This document shows positions 16,698 through 27,629 of a stretch of DNA of 64,000 nt, one piece after another; position 1 is the stretch's first letter; each line of letters begins with the position of its first letter. This DNA comes from Bradyrhizobium sp. AUGA SZCCT0283 (lineage in GTDB: Bacteria > Pseudomonadota > Alphaproteobacteria > Rhizobiales > Xanthobacteraceae), in assembly GCF_018130385.1 (NCBI RefSeq), contig NZ_JAFCLU010000026.1:1-64000 (forward strand), in the 5' to 3' direction. Made by a program: the position numbers and the translations under genes. The notes below the pieces were generated by a model, which saw only the letters and a program-made list of their open reading frames with translations, was not told where the DNA came from and searched no databases.

Positions 16698-19600
16698 ATG
16701 CCGAAATCAGCCCCCAAAACCGCCGCGAAGCCCGTTCCTGCCAAAACCCCTGCCAAGGCGCCAGCCAAGCAACCCGGCAAGGGCGACCATGTGTTCCTAG
16801 TCGACGGTTCCTCCTACATTTTCCGCGCCTATCACGCGCTGCCGCCGCTGAACCGCAAGTCCGACGGGCTGCAGGTCAATGCCGTGCTCGGCTTCTGCAA
16901 CATGCTGTGGAAGCTGCTCCGCGAGATGCCCGAGGACAACCGGCCGACGCATCTGGCGATCGTGTTCGACAAATCGGAGATCACGTTCCGCAACAAGCTC
17001 TACCCCGATTACAAGGCGCACCGGCCGCCGGCGCCGGATGATTTGATCCCGCAATTCGCGCTGATCCGCGAGGCGGTGCGCGCGTTCGACCTGCCCTGCC
17101 TGGAGCAGGTGGGTTTCGAGGCCGACGATCTGATCGCGACCTATGCGCGGCTCGCGGGCGAGCGCGGTGCCACCACCACCATCGTTTCCTCCGACAAGGA
17201 TTTGATGCAGCTCGTGACCGACAAGGTCACGATGTACGACACCATGAAGGATCGCCGCATCGGCATTCCCGAAGTGATCGAGAAATTCGGCGTGCCGCCG
17301 GAGAAGGTGGTCGAGGTGCAGGCGCTGGCCGGCGATTCCACCGATAATGTGCCGGGCGTGCCCGGCATCGGCGTCAAGACCGCGGCGCAACTGATCGTGG
17401 AATATGGCGATCTGGAACAGTTGCTGTTCCGCGCCGGCGAGATCAAGCAGCCGAAACGGCGCGAGGCCCTGATCGAGAACGCCGAGAAGGCCCGGATTTC
17501 CAGGAAGCTCGTGCTGCTCGACGACAACGTCGATCTCGAAGTGCCGCTCGACGACCTCGCGGTGCACGAGCCGGATGCACGCAAGCTGATCGCCTTCCTC
17601 AAGGCGATGGAGTTCTCCACACTCACCCGCCGCGTCGCCGAATATTCGCAAATCGATCCGTCCGATGTGGAGGCTGATGCGGGCAACAAGAGCGGCGCCA
17701 GTGTTTTCGCGGTACCGCCCTCGGGCAAGAAGCCGGAAGGCTATGCCGAGGGCGCGACACTATTCGACGCCCCCGGCTCTTCTTCCGCCGCGCCCTCGAG
17801 CAAGGGCGGAGCGGCACAGGGCAAAGGCGCCGACAAGCAGGACAAGGCTGCGAGCCACAAGGGAACGCCGATTTCGCTCGCCGCCGCCCGCGCCGAAGCC
17901 GCGCGAAAGCTGCCGGTCGGACGCAGCAAGTACCAGACCATCCGCAACCTCGCCGAACTCAACGCCTGGATCGAGCGCGCCTACGACGCCGGCCGCTTCG
18001 CGATCGACGCCAAATCGAATTCCGACGATCCGATGCAGGCCGACATCTGCGGCATTGCGCTGGCGCTGGCGCCGAACGATGCCTGTTATGTGCCGTTCAC
18101 CCACCGGCAATCCGGCGACGGCGCGGGCCTGTTCGACGCCGGGCTCGCGCCCGACCAGATCAGAGCCGGCGACGCGCTGGCCACGCTGAAGCCGCTGCTG
18201 GAATCCGCAGGCGTTCTCAAGATCGGCTTCAACATCAAGTTCAACGCCGTGATGCTGGCGCAGCACGGCGTCACCTTGCGTAATACCGACGACGCACAGC
18301 TGATGTCGTACGCGCTTGACGCCGGGCGCAACTCGCATGCGTTGGGTTCGCTGGCCGAACTTTGGTTCGGTCATGCCGTGATTAGCGAAAGCGAGCTGAT
18401 CGGCAGCGGCAAGAACAAGCTGACCTTCGATCAGGTCGCGATCGACAAGGCGACCGCTCATTCGGCCGAAAGCGCCGACGTGATCCTGCGGCTGCATCGC
18501 GTGCTGAAGCCGCGGCTCGCCGCCGAGCACATGACGACGGTCTACGAGACCCTGGAACGGCCGCTGGTCAGCGTGCTGGCGCGGATGGAGCGGCGCGGCA
18601 TCTCGATCGACCGGCAGGTGCTGTCGCGGCTGTCGGGCGAGTTCGCCCAGACCGCGGCCCGTGTCGAGGCCGAGCTGCAGGAGATCGCGGGCGAGCCGAT
18701 CAATGTCGGCAGCCCCAAGCAGATCGGCGACATCATCTTCGGCAAGATGGGAATAACCGGCGGCACCAAGACCAAGACCGGCGCGTGGTCGACCTCGGCG
18801 CAGATCCTCGACGAACTCGCCGAACAGGGCCATGAGTTTCCGAAGAAGATTTTGGAATGGCGGCAGGTCTCCAAGCTGAAATCGACCTATACCGACGCAC
18901 TGCCGGAATATGTCCATCCGCAGACCCACCGCGTGCACACGACTTACGCGCTGGCCGCGACCACCACCGGACGGCTGTCGTCGAACGAGCCGAACCTGCA
19001 GAACATTCCGGTGCGTACCGAGGACGGCCGCAAGATCCGCCGCGCCTTTGTCGCGACGCCCGGGCACAAGCTGGTGTCGGCGGATTACTCACAGATCGAA
19101 TTGCGGCTCTTGGCCGAGATCGCCGACATTCCCGTGCTGAAGCGGGCATTCCGCGACGGGCTCGACATTCACGCCATGACGGCGTCCGAAATGTTCGGCG
19201 TGCCGATCAAGGACATGCCGGGCGAAGTGCGCCGCCGGGCGAAAGCGATCAATTTCGGCATCATCTACGGCATCTCGGCATTCGGTCTTGCCAACCAGCT
19301 CGGCATCGCCCGCGAGGAAGCCTCCGCCTACATCAAGAAATATTTCGAGCGCTTTCCGGGCATCCGCGCCTACATGGACGAGACGCGGGATTTCTGCCGC
19401 ACCAACGGCTATGTCACGACGCTGTTCGGGCGGAAGTGCCATTATCCCGACATTAAGGCCTCCAACGCCTCGGTCCGCTCCTTCAACGAGCGCGCGGCGA
19501 TCAACGCGCGCCTGCAGGGCACCGCCGCCGACATCATCCGCCGCGCCATGGTCCGGATGGAGGACGCGCTGGCCGAGAAGAAGCTCTCGGCGCAGATGCT

Positions 19601-19769
19601 TCTGCAGGTTCACGACGAACTGATCTTCGAAGTGCCTGACGACGAAGTGGCGGCGACGTTGCCGGTGGTGCAGCACGTGATGCAGGACGCGCCGTTCCCG
19701 GCGGTGGTGCTGTCGGTGCCGTTACAGGTCGATGCACGGGCCGCGAATAATTGGGACGAGGCGCATTAA
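16698..19769 (+). CDS. polA: DNA polymerase I with a degenerate proofreading domain
   Basis: The 1023-residue family A polymerase fills gaps and removes RNA primers. Order: a Lys/Ala/Pro-rich tail (1-30), the 5' nuclease (VFLVDGSSYIFRAYH; VGFEADDLIAT; DSTDNVPGVPGIGVKTA), a linker, the 3'-5' exonuclease fold (about 420-605), and the polymerase domain. In the exonuclease fold the metal-binding residues are replaced. Exo I reads Asp437-Ala-Lys439 instead of D-x-E. Exo II has Asn516 (KFN) in place of Asp. Exo III has His588 and Ser592 in place of Tyr and Asp. Polymerase motif A (DYSQIELRLLAEIAD, Asp796), motif B (RRRAKAINFGIIYGIS) and motif C (QVHDELIFE) are intact, so this should be an active polymerase without editing, as in Thermus PolA. 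Confidence 0.96.
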   Translation: MPKSAPKTAAKPVPAKTPAKAPAKQPGKGDHVFLVDGSSYIFRAYHALPPLNRKSDGLQVNAVLGFCNMLWKLLREMPEDNRPTHLAIVFDKSEITFRNKLYPDYKAHRPPAPDDLIPQFALIREAVRAFDLPCLEQVGFEADDLIATYARLAGERGATTTIVSSDKDLMQLVTDKVTMYDTMKDRRIGIPEVIEKFGVPPEKVVEVQALAGDSTDNVPGVPGIGVKTAAQLIVEYGDLEQLLFRAGEIKQPKRREALIENAEKARISRKLVLLDDNVDLEVPLDDLAVHEPDARKLIAFLKAMEFSTLTRRVAEYSQIDPSDVEADAGNKSGASVFAVPPSGKKPEGYAEGATLFDAPGSSSAAPSSKGGAAQGKGADKQDKAASHKGTPISLAAARAEAARKLPVGRSKYQTIRNLAELNAWIERAYDAGRFAIDAKSNSDDPMQADICGIALALAPNDACYVPFTHRQSGDGAGLFDAGLAPDQIRAGDALATLKPLLESAGVLKIGFNIKFNAVMLAQHGVTLRNTDDAQLMSYALDAGRNSHALGSLAELWFGHAVISESELIGSGKNKLTFDQVAIDKATAHSAESADVILRLHRVLKPRLAAEHMTTVYETLERPLVSVLARMERRGISIDRQVLSRLSGEFAQTAARVEAELQEIAGEPINVGSPKQIGDIIFGKMGITGGTKTKTGAWSTSAQILDELAEQGHEFPKKILEWRQVSKLKSTYTDALPEYVHPQTHRVHTTYALAATTTGRLSSNEPNLQNIPVRTEDGRKIRRAFVATPGHKLVSADYSQIELRLLAEIADIPVLKRAFRDGLDIHAMTASEMFGVPIKDMPGEVRRRAKAINFGIIYGISAFGLANQLGIAREEASAYIKKYFERFPGIRAYMDETRDFCRTNGYVTTLFGRKCHYPDIKASNASVRSFNERAAINARLQGTAADIIRRAMVRMEDALAEKKLSAQMLLQVHDELIFEVPDDEVAATLPVVQHVMQDAPFPAVVLSVPLQVDARAANNWDEAH

Positions 19770-19775
19770 CGCGCA

Positions 19776-19799
19776 CTGTCATCGCCTGGGCGATGACAG
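19776..19799. terminator. Perfect hairpin between convergent polA and GST genes
   Basis: CTGTCATCGC-CTGG-GCGATGACAG forms a 10-base-pair stem with a 4-base loop, starting 7 bases after the polA stop codon. There is no T-run. It resembles the ends of the family A repeats (GTCATCGCC...GGCGATGAC) and may be a minimal copy that also serves as a bidirectional terminator. Confidence 0.6.
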
Positions 19800-19821
19800 C
19801 TGTGGGTGGGGACCGAGAATT

Positions 19822-20448
19822 TCAATCCAGCTTGGCTTCCATGCCGCGCTTGGTCGCCGGGCGGGCCGTCAGCGCGTTGTACCAGCGCTCGACGTTCGGA
19901 AAATCCTTCAGTTCCACCTTGTGGCGCGGGTGGCGCCAAGCCCAGCCGAGGATGGCGAAATCGGCGACCGACAAGGCGTCGGCGACGAATTCGCGCCCCT
20001 CCAGCCGACGGTCCAGCACGCCATAGAGCCGGCGCGTCTCGGCCATGTAGCGCTTCAGGCCGTAGGCGCGGTCGGTTTCGTTCTCCAGCGCGATAAAATG
20101 ATGCACCTGGCCCGGCATCGGCCCAAAACCGCCCATCTGCCACATCAGCCATTCATAGACCGGGATACGCTCGGCCAGCGGCTTGGGCAGGAACTTGCCG
20201 GTCTTCTCGCCAAGATAGAGCAGGATCGCGCCGGATTCGAAGATGCTGACCGGCTTGCCGCCGGGGCCGTCGGGATCGACGATCGCGGGGATCTTGTTGT
20301 TCGGGCTGAGCTTGAGGAAACCGGGCGCCATCTGCTCGCCCTTGCTGATGTTCACCGGGATCACCTTGTAGGGCAGCCCCATTTCCTCCAGCGCAACCGA
20401 GATCTTGCGGCCGTTCGGCGTGTTCCAGGTGTGTAGTTCGATCGTCAT
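19822..20448 (-). CDS. Glutathione S-transferase, YfcG/Nu-class-like
   Basis: The 208-residue protein has an N-terminal thioredoxin-fold domain (ELHTWNTPNGRKISVALEEM, with the T-W-N-T-P-N-G-R-K segment characteristic of YfcG-like enzymes) and the cis-proline/glutathione-binding segment NNKIPAIVDPDG followed by FESGAILLYLGEKTG. The all-helical C-terminal domain contains YEWLMWQMGGFGPMPGQ and ADFAILGWAWRHP. YfcG-type enzymes have glutathione-dependent disulfide reductase and peroxidase activity, so a redox housekeeping role is more likely than xenobiotic conjugation. It converges on polA and is a single-gene unit. Confidence 0.88.
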   Translation of the reverse strand: MTIELHTWNTPNGRKISVALEEMGLPYKVIPVNISKGEQMAPGFLKLSPNNKIPAIVDPDGPGGKPVSIFESGAILLYLGEKTGKFLPKPLAERIPVYEWLMWQMGGFGPMPGQVHHFIALENETDRAYGLKRYMAETRRLYGVLDRRLEGREFVADALSVADFAILGWAWRHPRHKVELKDFPNVERWYNALTARPATKRGMEAKLD

Positions 20449-20664
20449 TTACGGTTTTCCCCCAAGAGCAGCTCTGGCCGAAGCTTTGGCCTTCCCGTAG
20501 CGCGGAACCGACGAGCCTTACAACCGCCCTTTTACGAATGTCGTCCCTGCGTTCGCCGAGGCCGCGGGACACCGTGCCCTGTTGACGGCACGAGATCAGC
20601 GCTGGAATGTGCCCGGCAGCGCCGATAGATTGCGCCCCGCCTGAAACCCCTTAGGAAAACCGCC

Positions 20665-21228
20665 TTGTCCAAATCCGCCTCCCGCGCCCGCCTCGCCGAG
20701 ATCATCCGCAAGCGTTCGTTCGGCCGCGGCGAGATCACGCTGGCCTCGGGCCGCAAGAGCGACTTCTACTTCAACCTCAAGCCGACCATGCTCGACCCCG
20801 AGGGCGCCGCGCTGCTGGCCGAACTGACCTATGAGGCGCTGAAGGACGACAACCTCGACTTCGTCGGCGGACTGGAGATGGGCGCCGTTCCGCTGGCGGG
20901 CGCGATTGCGCAACTCTCCTGGATCAAGGGGCATCCGATCGCCGCGTTCTTCGTGCGCAAGAAGCCGAAGGAGCACGGCGCCCGCCTCGCGGTGGAGGGC
21001 TTGGCCAAGGGCGAGACCCTGCAGGGCAAGCGCATCGTCATCGTCGAGGACGTCACCACGACCGGCGGCTCGGCGCTGAAAGCGGTCGAGGCCGTGCGCG
21101 ACGCCGGCGGCGAGATCGTGCTCGTGCTCACCATGGTCGACCGCGAGGAAGGCGCGACCGAAACCTTTGCCGAGGCCGGGCTGGAGTTTCGTTCGCTCTA
21201 CAAGGCGGGAGAGTTTTTGAAGGGGTGA
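20665..21228 (+). CDS. pyrE: Orotate phosphoribosyltransferase
   Basis: The 187-residue enzyme joins orotate to PRPP to give OMP in pyrimidine synthesis. The PRPP-binding signature is IVIVEDVTTTGGSALKAVE. The N-terminal substrate loop is ITLASGRKSDFYFNLKPTML, and the flexible catalytic loop VRKKPKEHGARLAVEG is complete. Length is at the short end of normal. The start codon is TTG at 20665, with AGGA about 7 bases upstream and no better ATG in frame. It is monocistronic here, divergent from the GST gene. Confidence 0.95.
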   Translation: MSKSASRARLAEIIRKRSFGRGEITLASGRKSDFYFNLKPTMLDPEGAALLAELTYEALKDDNLDFVGGLEMGAVPLAGAIAQLSWIKGHPIAAFFVRKKPKEHGARLAVEGLAKGETLQGKRIVIVEDVTTTGGSALKAVEAVRDAGGEIVLVLTMVDREEGATETFAEAGLEFRSLYKAGEFLKG

Positions 21229-21417
21229 GGCCCGCGCTCTCCGCACACACCGCCGTCATGCACAGGCTTGATGTGGCGAGAGCGCGGCTGTTTCGCTCCA
21301 CATTTCTTTCCACCCCTCCGACCTCCGAACACCACTCATTTACCATCCCCCGTTAAGGTTACCCGAACTGAAGCCTATCGCGCTTCAGCGCGTTGGTTGC
21401 GTTGGGTGGAGTTGGCG

Positions 21418-22227
21418 TTGCGTACAGAGTTGGCTTTTTCGCGCGTGCGGCGCCGCACGACGTTTGTGGCCGCCGCGACCCTTGCGGGCTCGCTTGTGCT
21501 TGTGCCCGGCAGCGTCTCCGCCGAAGGCCTGTTCGATTTCCTGTTCGGCGGCATTCAGAAACAGCAGACGCGGCAAGCTCCCGCGCAGGCGAACTTCTTC
21601 GCTGATCCGTTCGGCACCAATCAACCGGCCCATCCTGCGCCGGCGCCGCGCGTCGCGGGCTCCGGACCTGCCTTCTGCGTGCGAAGCTGCGACGGCAAGT
21701 ATTTTCCGCTGACCATGCGCGGCAACGCCTCGCCGGTTCAGACCTGCCAGGCGTTCTGCCCGGCGAGCGTCACCAAGGTGTTTTACGGCAGCAACATCGA
21801 CGGCGCGACCGCGGGCAATGGCGAGCGCTATGCCGACAGCGAAAACGCCTATGCCTATCGCAAGGCGCTACGCGCCGATTGCACCTGCAACGGCCGAAGC
21901 CCCTCCGGGCTGGCGCCGGTCGATCTCACGCTCGACACCTCGCTGCGCTCCGGCGACGTCGTCGCCACCACCGACGGCCTGGTGGCCTATACCGGCGTTC
22001 GCTTAGGGACCGACCAGACCGCGGAATTCACCCCCGTCGCCTCCTATCCCGGCCTCACCGCAGATGTCCGCGCCCGGCTCGGCGAAATGAAGGTTGCGCC
22101 GGTCAGCGCAGAGATGGTCGCGACCAGCGCGCCGCTTCCCGAGGCAAGCCGCGACGTCGAGTTGCCGACCGCCTCGATACCGAAGGCGGGTGCGCCGAAG
22201 CCGGCGAAACGGGCGGAAGTGAATTAG
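21418..22227 (+). CDS. Exported DUF2865-type protein
   Basis: With the proposed TTG start at 21418 (GGTGGAG upstream) the product has 269 residues and a clean signal peptide: RVRRRTTF, then VAAATLAGSLVLVPGS and a cleavage near VSA-EG. The mature protein contains FCVRSCDGKYFPLTMRG, QTCQAFCPASVTKVFYGS and ADCTCNGRSPSGLAPVD, a cysteine-rich core that I associate with DUF2865, a periplasmic family of unknown function common in Rhizobiales. The C-terminus is proline/alanine-rich. The open frame extends to 21268, and GTG at 21406 is another possible start. No enzyme motif is seen. Confidence 0.75.
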   Translation: MRTELAFSRVRRRTTFVAAATLAGSLVLVPGSVSAEGLFDFLFGGIQKQQTRQAPAQANFFADPFGTNQPAHPAPAPRVAGSGPAFCVRSCDGKYFPLTMRGNASPVQTCQAFCPASVTKVFYGSNIDGATAGNGERYADSENAYAYRKALRADCTCNGRSPSGLAPVDLTLDTSLRSGDVVATTDGLVAYTGVRLGTDQTAEFTPVASYPGLTADVRARLGEMKVAPVSAEMVATSAPLPEASRDVELPTASIPKAGAPKPAKRAEVN

Positions 22228-22385
22228 AGGGATTCGCCGTTAGCCGAAGCACTGACGATCTCGTGTCCCGGACGCGGTACTTTTCCCCGACACACCGTAG
22301 GCCCCAAACACAAAATTGCGAAAACAACCCCATGCAAAGTACAATGGGCCCGGGCTCGCAGCATTCAAGCCGCTGACCCCAGCGC

Positions 22386-22817
22386 TTACCGCCCGACGAT
22401 GACGCCGATCACGTTCGGCGCCGACAGGTATTTTTCCTCGATCGCCGCACGCGCCGCGGCGCGGTTTTCCGGCGTCAGCAGGCCGCGCTTCTCGGCCAGA
22501 ATCATCCAGCAATAGCCCCACCAGTCGGTCAGCATGCCCTGATCGTCGACGAGGTCGTAGCCCTGTTCGGCGGCAAAGATTCGCGCCTGCGCTTCGTCCA
22601 GCGCATCGAGAAAGGCGTGGTCCTCGACCGAAAACAATTCGTCGCTGAAATCGTCCGTGGTGTAGCCCCACACCGACATGCAGACCGCGTTGAACTCGCG
22701 GTCGATGGCGTCGTCGTCGACGAGCTGGCGGCGCGAGGCCTGGTGCAGGCGCGACAGCGAGCGCGCGAAATCGGCAATGCGCGTGAGCGCGAACTGATCG
22801 AAGGCGATGGTGGACAT
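22386..22817 (-). CDS. Conserved protein of unknown function, candidate SOS-regulated
   Basis: The 143-residue protein appears cytoplasmic and acidic, with no signal peptide or membrane segment. Notable stretches are RSLSRLHQASRRQLVDDDAI, VCMSVWGYTTDDFSDELF and MLTDWWGYCWMILAEKRGLL, rich in tryptophan and aromatic residues. No family is recognised. Its start lies 86 bases from a perfect LexA-box match in the shared upstream region with the next, divergent gene, so DNA-damage control is possible but unproven. Confidence 0.7.
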   Translation of the reverse strand: MSTIAFDQFALTRIADFARSLSRLHQASRRQLVDDDAIDREFNAVCMSVWGYTTDDFSDELFSVEDHAFLDALDEAQARIFAAEQGYDLVDDQGMLTDWWGYCWMILAEKRGLLTPENRAAARAAIEEKYLSAPNVIGVIVGR

Positions 22818-22902
22818 ATAGTCCTCACAAACTCTGATGGGCCATAGATGTTGTGTCGGCGCAGCGCCGAATCACAATGATATATCAAACACTTGCTAAA
22901 GT

Positions 22903-22917
22903 GTTCTTAATTTGTTC
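22903..22917 (+). promoter_or_regulatory. lexA box: Candidate LexA (SOS) box, GTTC-N7-GTTC
   Basis: GTTC TTAATTT GTTC matches exactly the alphaproteobacterial LexA site GTTC-N7-GTTC and has the AT-rich spacer seen in genuine sites. It lies between two divergent genes, 15 bases before the proposed start of the rightward one. Directly adjacent and overlapping is a perfect inverted repeat AACACTT-GCTA-AAGTGTT (22888-22905), so the region may bind a second regulator. Confidence 0.6.
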
Positions 22918-22932
22918 TGGTCGTATCTCAAA

Positions 22933-23217
22933 ATGTCAGCTATCAAAGGTTGTTTTTCGGCGATTGGCCGCCAAGAATCGAAATCAATGGGCGGGACGCA
23001 AGCCACCCAGATCCGGTCGCTGTTGCTGGAGGCGGCCGATGCGATCGATCGCGCCAATGCGATCGTATCCACCCTCGACAGCGGCGACCGGGTCCTGCTT
23101 GCCTTGCCTCTCGACGAGATATCGTCCGCCTTGCACTTCGAGCTGCTGCAGAAGCTCTATCTCCGCTACCCCGGGCTTGCCGAGGAGGGCGAAGGCTGGA
23201 ACGGCACCATGGTGTGA
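22933..23217 (+). CDS. Small protein of unknown function
   Basis: From ATG 22933 the product has 94 residues; from the alternative ATG at 22987 it has 76. The conserved-looking part is the C-terminal three quarters: IRSLLLEAADAIDRANAIVS, then DRVLLALPLDEISSALHFEL and LQKLYLRYPGL, predicted helical and cytoplasmic. No family is recognised. Base composition of the first 60 bases is more AT-rich than the body, which fits a promoter region and favours the shorter form. A LexA-box match lies just upstream. Confidence 0.6.
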   Translation: MSAIKGCFSAIGRQESKSMGGTQATQIRSLLLEAADAIDRANAIVSTLDSGDRVLLALPLDEISSALHFELLQKLYLRYPGLAEEGEGWNGTMV

Positions 23218-23236
23218 ACCGTCAGGAGCTCAATCC

Positions 23237-23467
23237 TCACATCGCCGACAACAGCTTGTCGCCGCAATAATTGGCGTAGAACTTTCCGCCGCACTGCCGC
23301 TTGATCGCCGCACAGCGCGCGGCCGGTGAAGCGCCTTGCGCGACGCTGAAGGAACAACTCAGGCCGTCGGCGCTCTTGCCCGCCTTGCCGGCGGCAAAGG
23401 CGGCGCTGGTCGCACTGATGCAGACAACCAGCAACGCAGCGGCGGCGATCTCGATCGTCAATCTCAT
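23237..23467 (-). CDS. Small exported cysteine-containing protein
   Basis: The 76-residue precursor has a signal peptide (RLTIEIAAAALLVVCISATS, likely cut after AFA at about residue 25) and a mature peptide of roughly 50 residues with four cysteines: GLSCSFS, ARCAAIKRQCGG and NYCGDKL. The even number and spacing suggest two disulfides in the periplasm or outside. No function is recognised. It converges on the preceding small gene with 19 bases between stops. AT-containing upstream sequence runs to glgP. Confidence 0.7.
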   Translation of the reverse strand: MRLTIEIAAAALLVVCISATSAAFAAGKAGKSADGLSCSFSVAQGASPAARCAAIKRQCGGKFYANYCGDKLLSAM

Positions 23468-23710
23468 GGCAAGCCTCCCGTTCTGGCGGCACGCGTTTCC
23501 CCGGCGCGCACTGGCGCCCGGTTACTAAACCCCGGCGATCCCACAGGCTTTCGCAGTGCAATTATATCACCAAAAGCCGGCCGCCGGCGCCGCGAAATCG
23601 GCCCGGTCCTTGCATAAAATCACGCCAGCGCAGTGCACAAGATAGTCAGGCGTTTCGATTGCCGGGCAAGGCGCGTATCTTTGTTATGAGTCTCAATCGC
23701 AGGGATCGAC

Positions 23711-26245
<2,535 letters not shown>

Positions 26246-26310
26246 TCCCGGGACGCGGGAATGTATTACCTCTTGCGTCATTGAATTCGCGGCATCGGCA
26301 ATGTTACTCC

Positions 26311-26682
26311 ATGTACACAGCGCAATGGCCGGAGATGGACGTGCCGATCGGCGAATATGTCAGCCCAGATGGGCAACTGAAATTCCTGGTCACCTGCCCC
26401 GATGGTGATTGGACGATCGGCTTCGACGGATTCCCCTGGCATACGCATGGAAGCATTCTCGCTGATTTGTCGGGGCAGGATGAGGTTCCTGCCGTCGAAC
26501 GCTTCCTGGCTGATTTGATCGGCAACGTTAGTGTGATTGCTTTGACGCGGATTTCAGGCGAACTGACAAGCGTCTGGGTCACGGACGATCCTGAGGGCGC
26601 CCTCCGGGATTGCGGAAAATACGGCCAGGCCGAAGAGACAATTGAATTTCGGCTTTGGGACGGGACGCCAATAAAGATTTGA
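26311..26682 (+). CDS. Small protein of unknown function
   Basis: The 123-residue product (or 115 from the ATG at 26335) is acidic with no signal peptide. Visible stretches are IGEYVSPDGQLKFLVTCPDG, GFDGFPWHTHGSILADLSG and RLWDGTPIKI. The pattern of beta strands ending in charged turns suggests a compact single domain; I do not recognise a characterised family. Base composition looks less GC-rich than the flanking glgP and thioesterase genes, a possible sign of later arrival. It ends 9 bases before the thioesterase gene, so cotranscription is plausible. Confidence 0.65.
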   Translation: MYTAQWPEMDVPIGEYVSPDGQLKFLVTCPDGDWTIGFDGFPWHTHGSILADLSGQDEVPAVERFLADLIGNVSVIALTRISGELTSVWVTDDPEGALRDCGKYGQAEETIEFRLWDGTPIKI

Positions 26683-26691
26683 TGGATCATT

Positions 26692-27510
26692 ATGCTGACA
26701 AAAGCCCCGCATCTTTTCGACGACGCCACACGGATCACCGCCGGCGATAGTTGCTGGCAGGGCAAGACCAGCCCGGATTACTGGGCCTTTGTCGGGCCGT
26801 TCGGCGGCTGCACGGCAGCGACCATCCTGCGCGCGCTGATCGACCATCCGCAGCGGGCGGGCGATCCGCTGTCGCTGACCGTGAATTTCTGCGCGCCGGT
26901 CGCCGAAGGCGCCTTCGATCTCGACGTCCGCCTGGTCAAGGCCAACCGATCGAGCCAGCATTGGTGCGTGGAGATGACGCAGGGCGGCGGCGACGTCGCC
27001 ACGCTGGCGACCGCCGTGTTCGCCGAGCGCCGCTCGTCCTGGTCGCACCAGCAGGTGGCCTTTCCCCGTGCTGCGCCGTTCGAACAGGCGCGCCGATTTC
27101 CGAACACGGCGATGACATGGACACACCAGTATGATTTCCGCTTTGTCGAGGGTGAGCCGAGCTTCTACGGCTCGCCGGCGGCCTCGCCGCTCGACGCATA
27201 CTCCAAGCAGTGGATCGGCGACCACGTGCCGCGCAGGATCGACATGCTGTCGCTGATGTCGATGTCGGATGCGTTCTTCGGCCGGGTGTTCCTGGCGCGC
27301 CGGGAACTGATCCCATTCGGCACGGTCTCGATCACGACGTATTTTCATACGGCGTCGGACGAACTCGCGGCCGAGGACATCACCCATCTGCTGGCGGTGG
27401 CAGATGCCAGAATTTTCCACAGGAGTTACGGCGATCAGCACGGCGAATTGTGGTCGCCTTCGGGACGCCTGCTCGCAACGACGACGCAAATCGCCTATTT
27501 CAAGGCGTAG
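26692..27510 (+). CDS. Acyl-CoA thioesterase, TesB-like double hotdog
   Basis: The 272-residue protein has two tandem hotdog domains of the TesB/4HBT_3 type. The first has GPFGGCTAATILRALIDH and SLTVNFCAPVAEGAFDLDV. The second has MLSLMSMSDAFFGRVF, TVSITTYFHTASDELAAED and WSPSGRLLATTTQIAYF, the last being the typical ending that holds the catalytic Asp/Thr/Gln network of TesB-like enzymes. It would hydrolyse acyl-CoA to free acid and CoA in the cytoplasm; chain-length preference is unknown. It follows a small unknown gene closely. Confidence 0.85.
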   Translation: MLTKAPHLFDDATRITAGDSCWQGKTSPDYWAFVGPFGGCTAATILRALIDHPQRAGDPLSLTVNFCAPVAEGAFDLDVRLVKANRSSQHWCVEMTQGGGDVATLATAVFAERRSSWSHQQVAFPRAAPFEQARRFPNTAMTWTHQYDFRFVEGEPSFYGSPAASPLDAYSKQWIGDHVPRRIDMLSLMSMSDAFFGRVFLARRELIPFGTVSITTYFHTASDELAAEDITHLLAVADARIFHRSYGDQHGELWSPSGRLLATTTQIAYFKA

Positions 27511-27514
27511 TGGT

Positions 27515-27604
27515 GTAGGGTGGACAAAGGCGCGTTTGCGCCGTGCCCACCATCTATCCGGCTGGTGATCTTGATCCGTGGGCACGCTACGCTTTGCCCA
27601 CCCT
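27515..27604. repeat. Palindromic intergenic repeat, family B (copy 1)
   Basis: GTAGGGTGGACAAAGGCGC, GCGCCGTGCCCACCA and TATCC mark the left half. GTGGGCACGCTACGCTTTGC and CCACC mark the right half. The halves are largely complementary (AGGGTGG...CCACCCT, TGCCCAC...GTGGGCA). A second copy lies at 48043-48130. It sits between the thioesterase and arginase genes. Confidence 0.8.
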
Positions 27605-27629
27605 TCGATTCTTCGGAAGGCCCCGCCTC

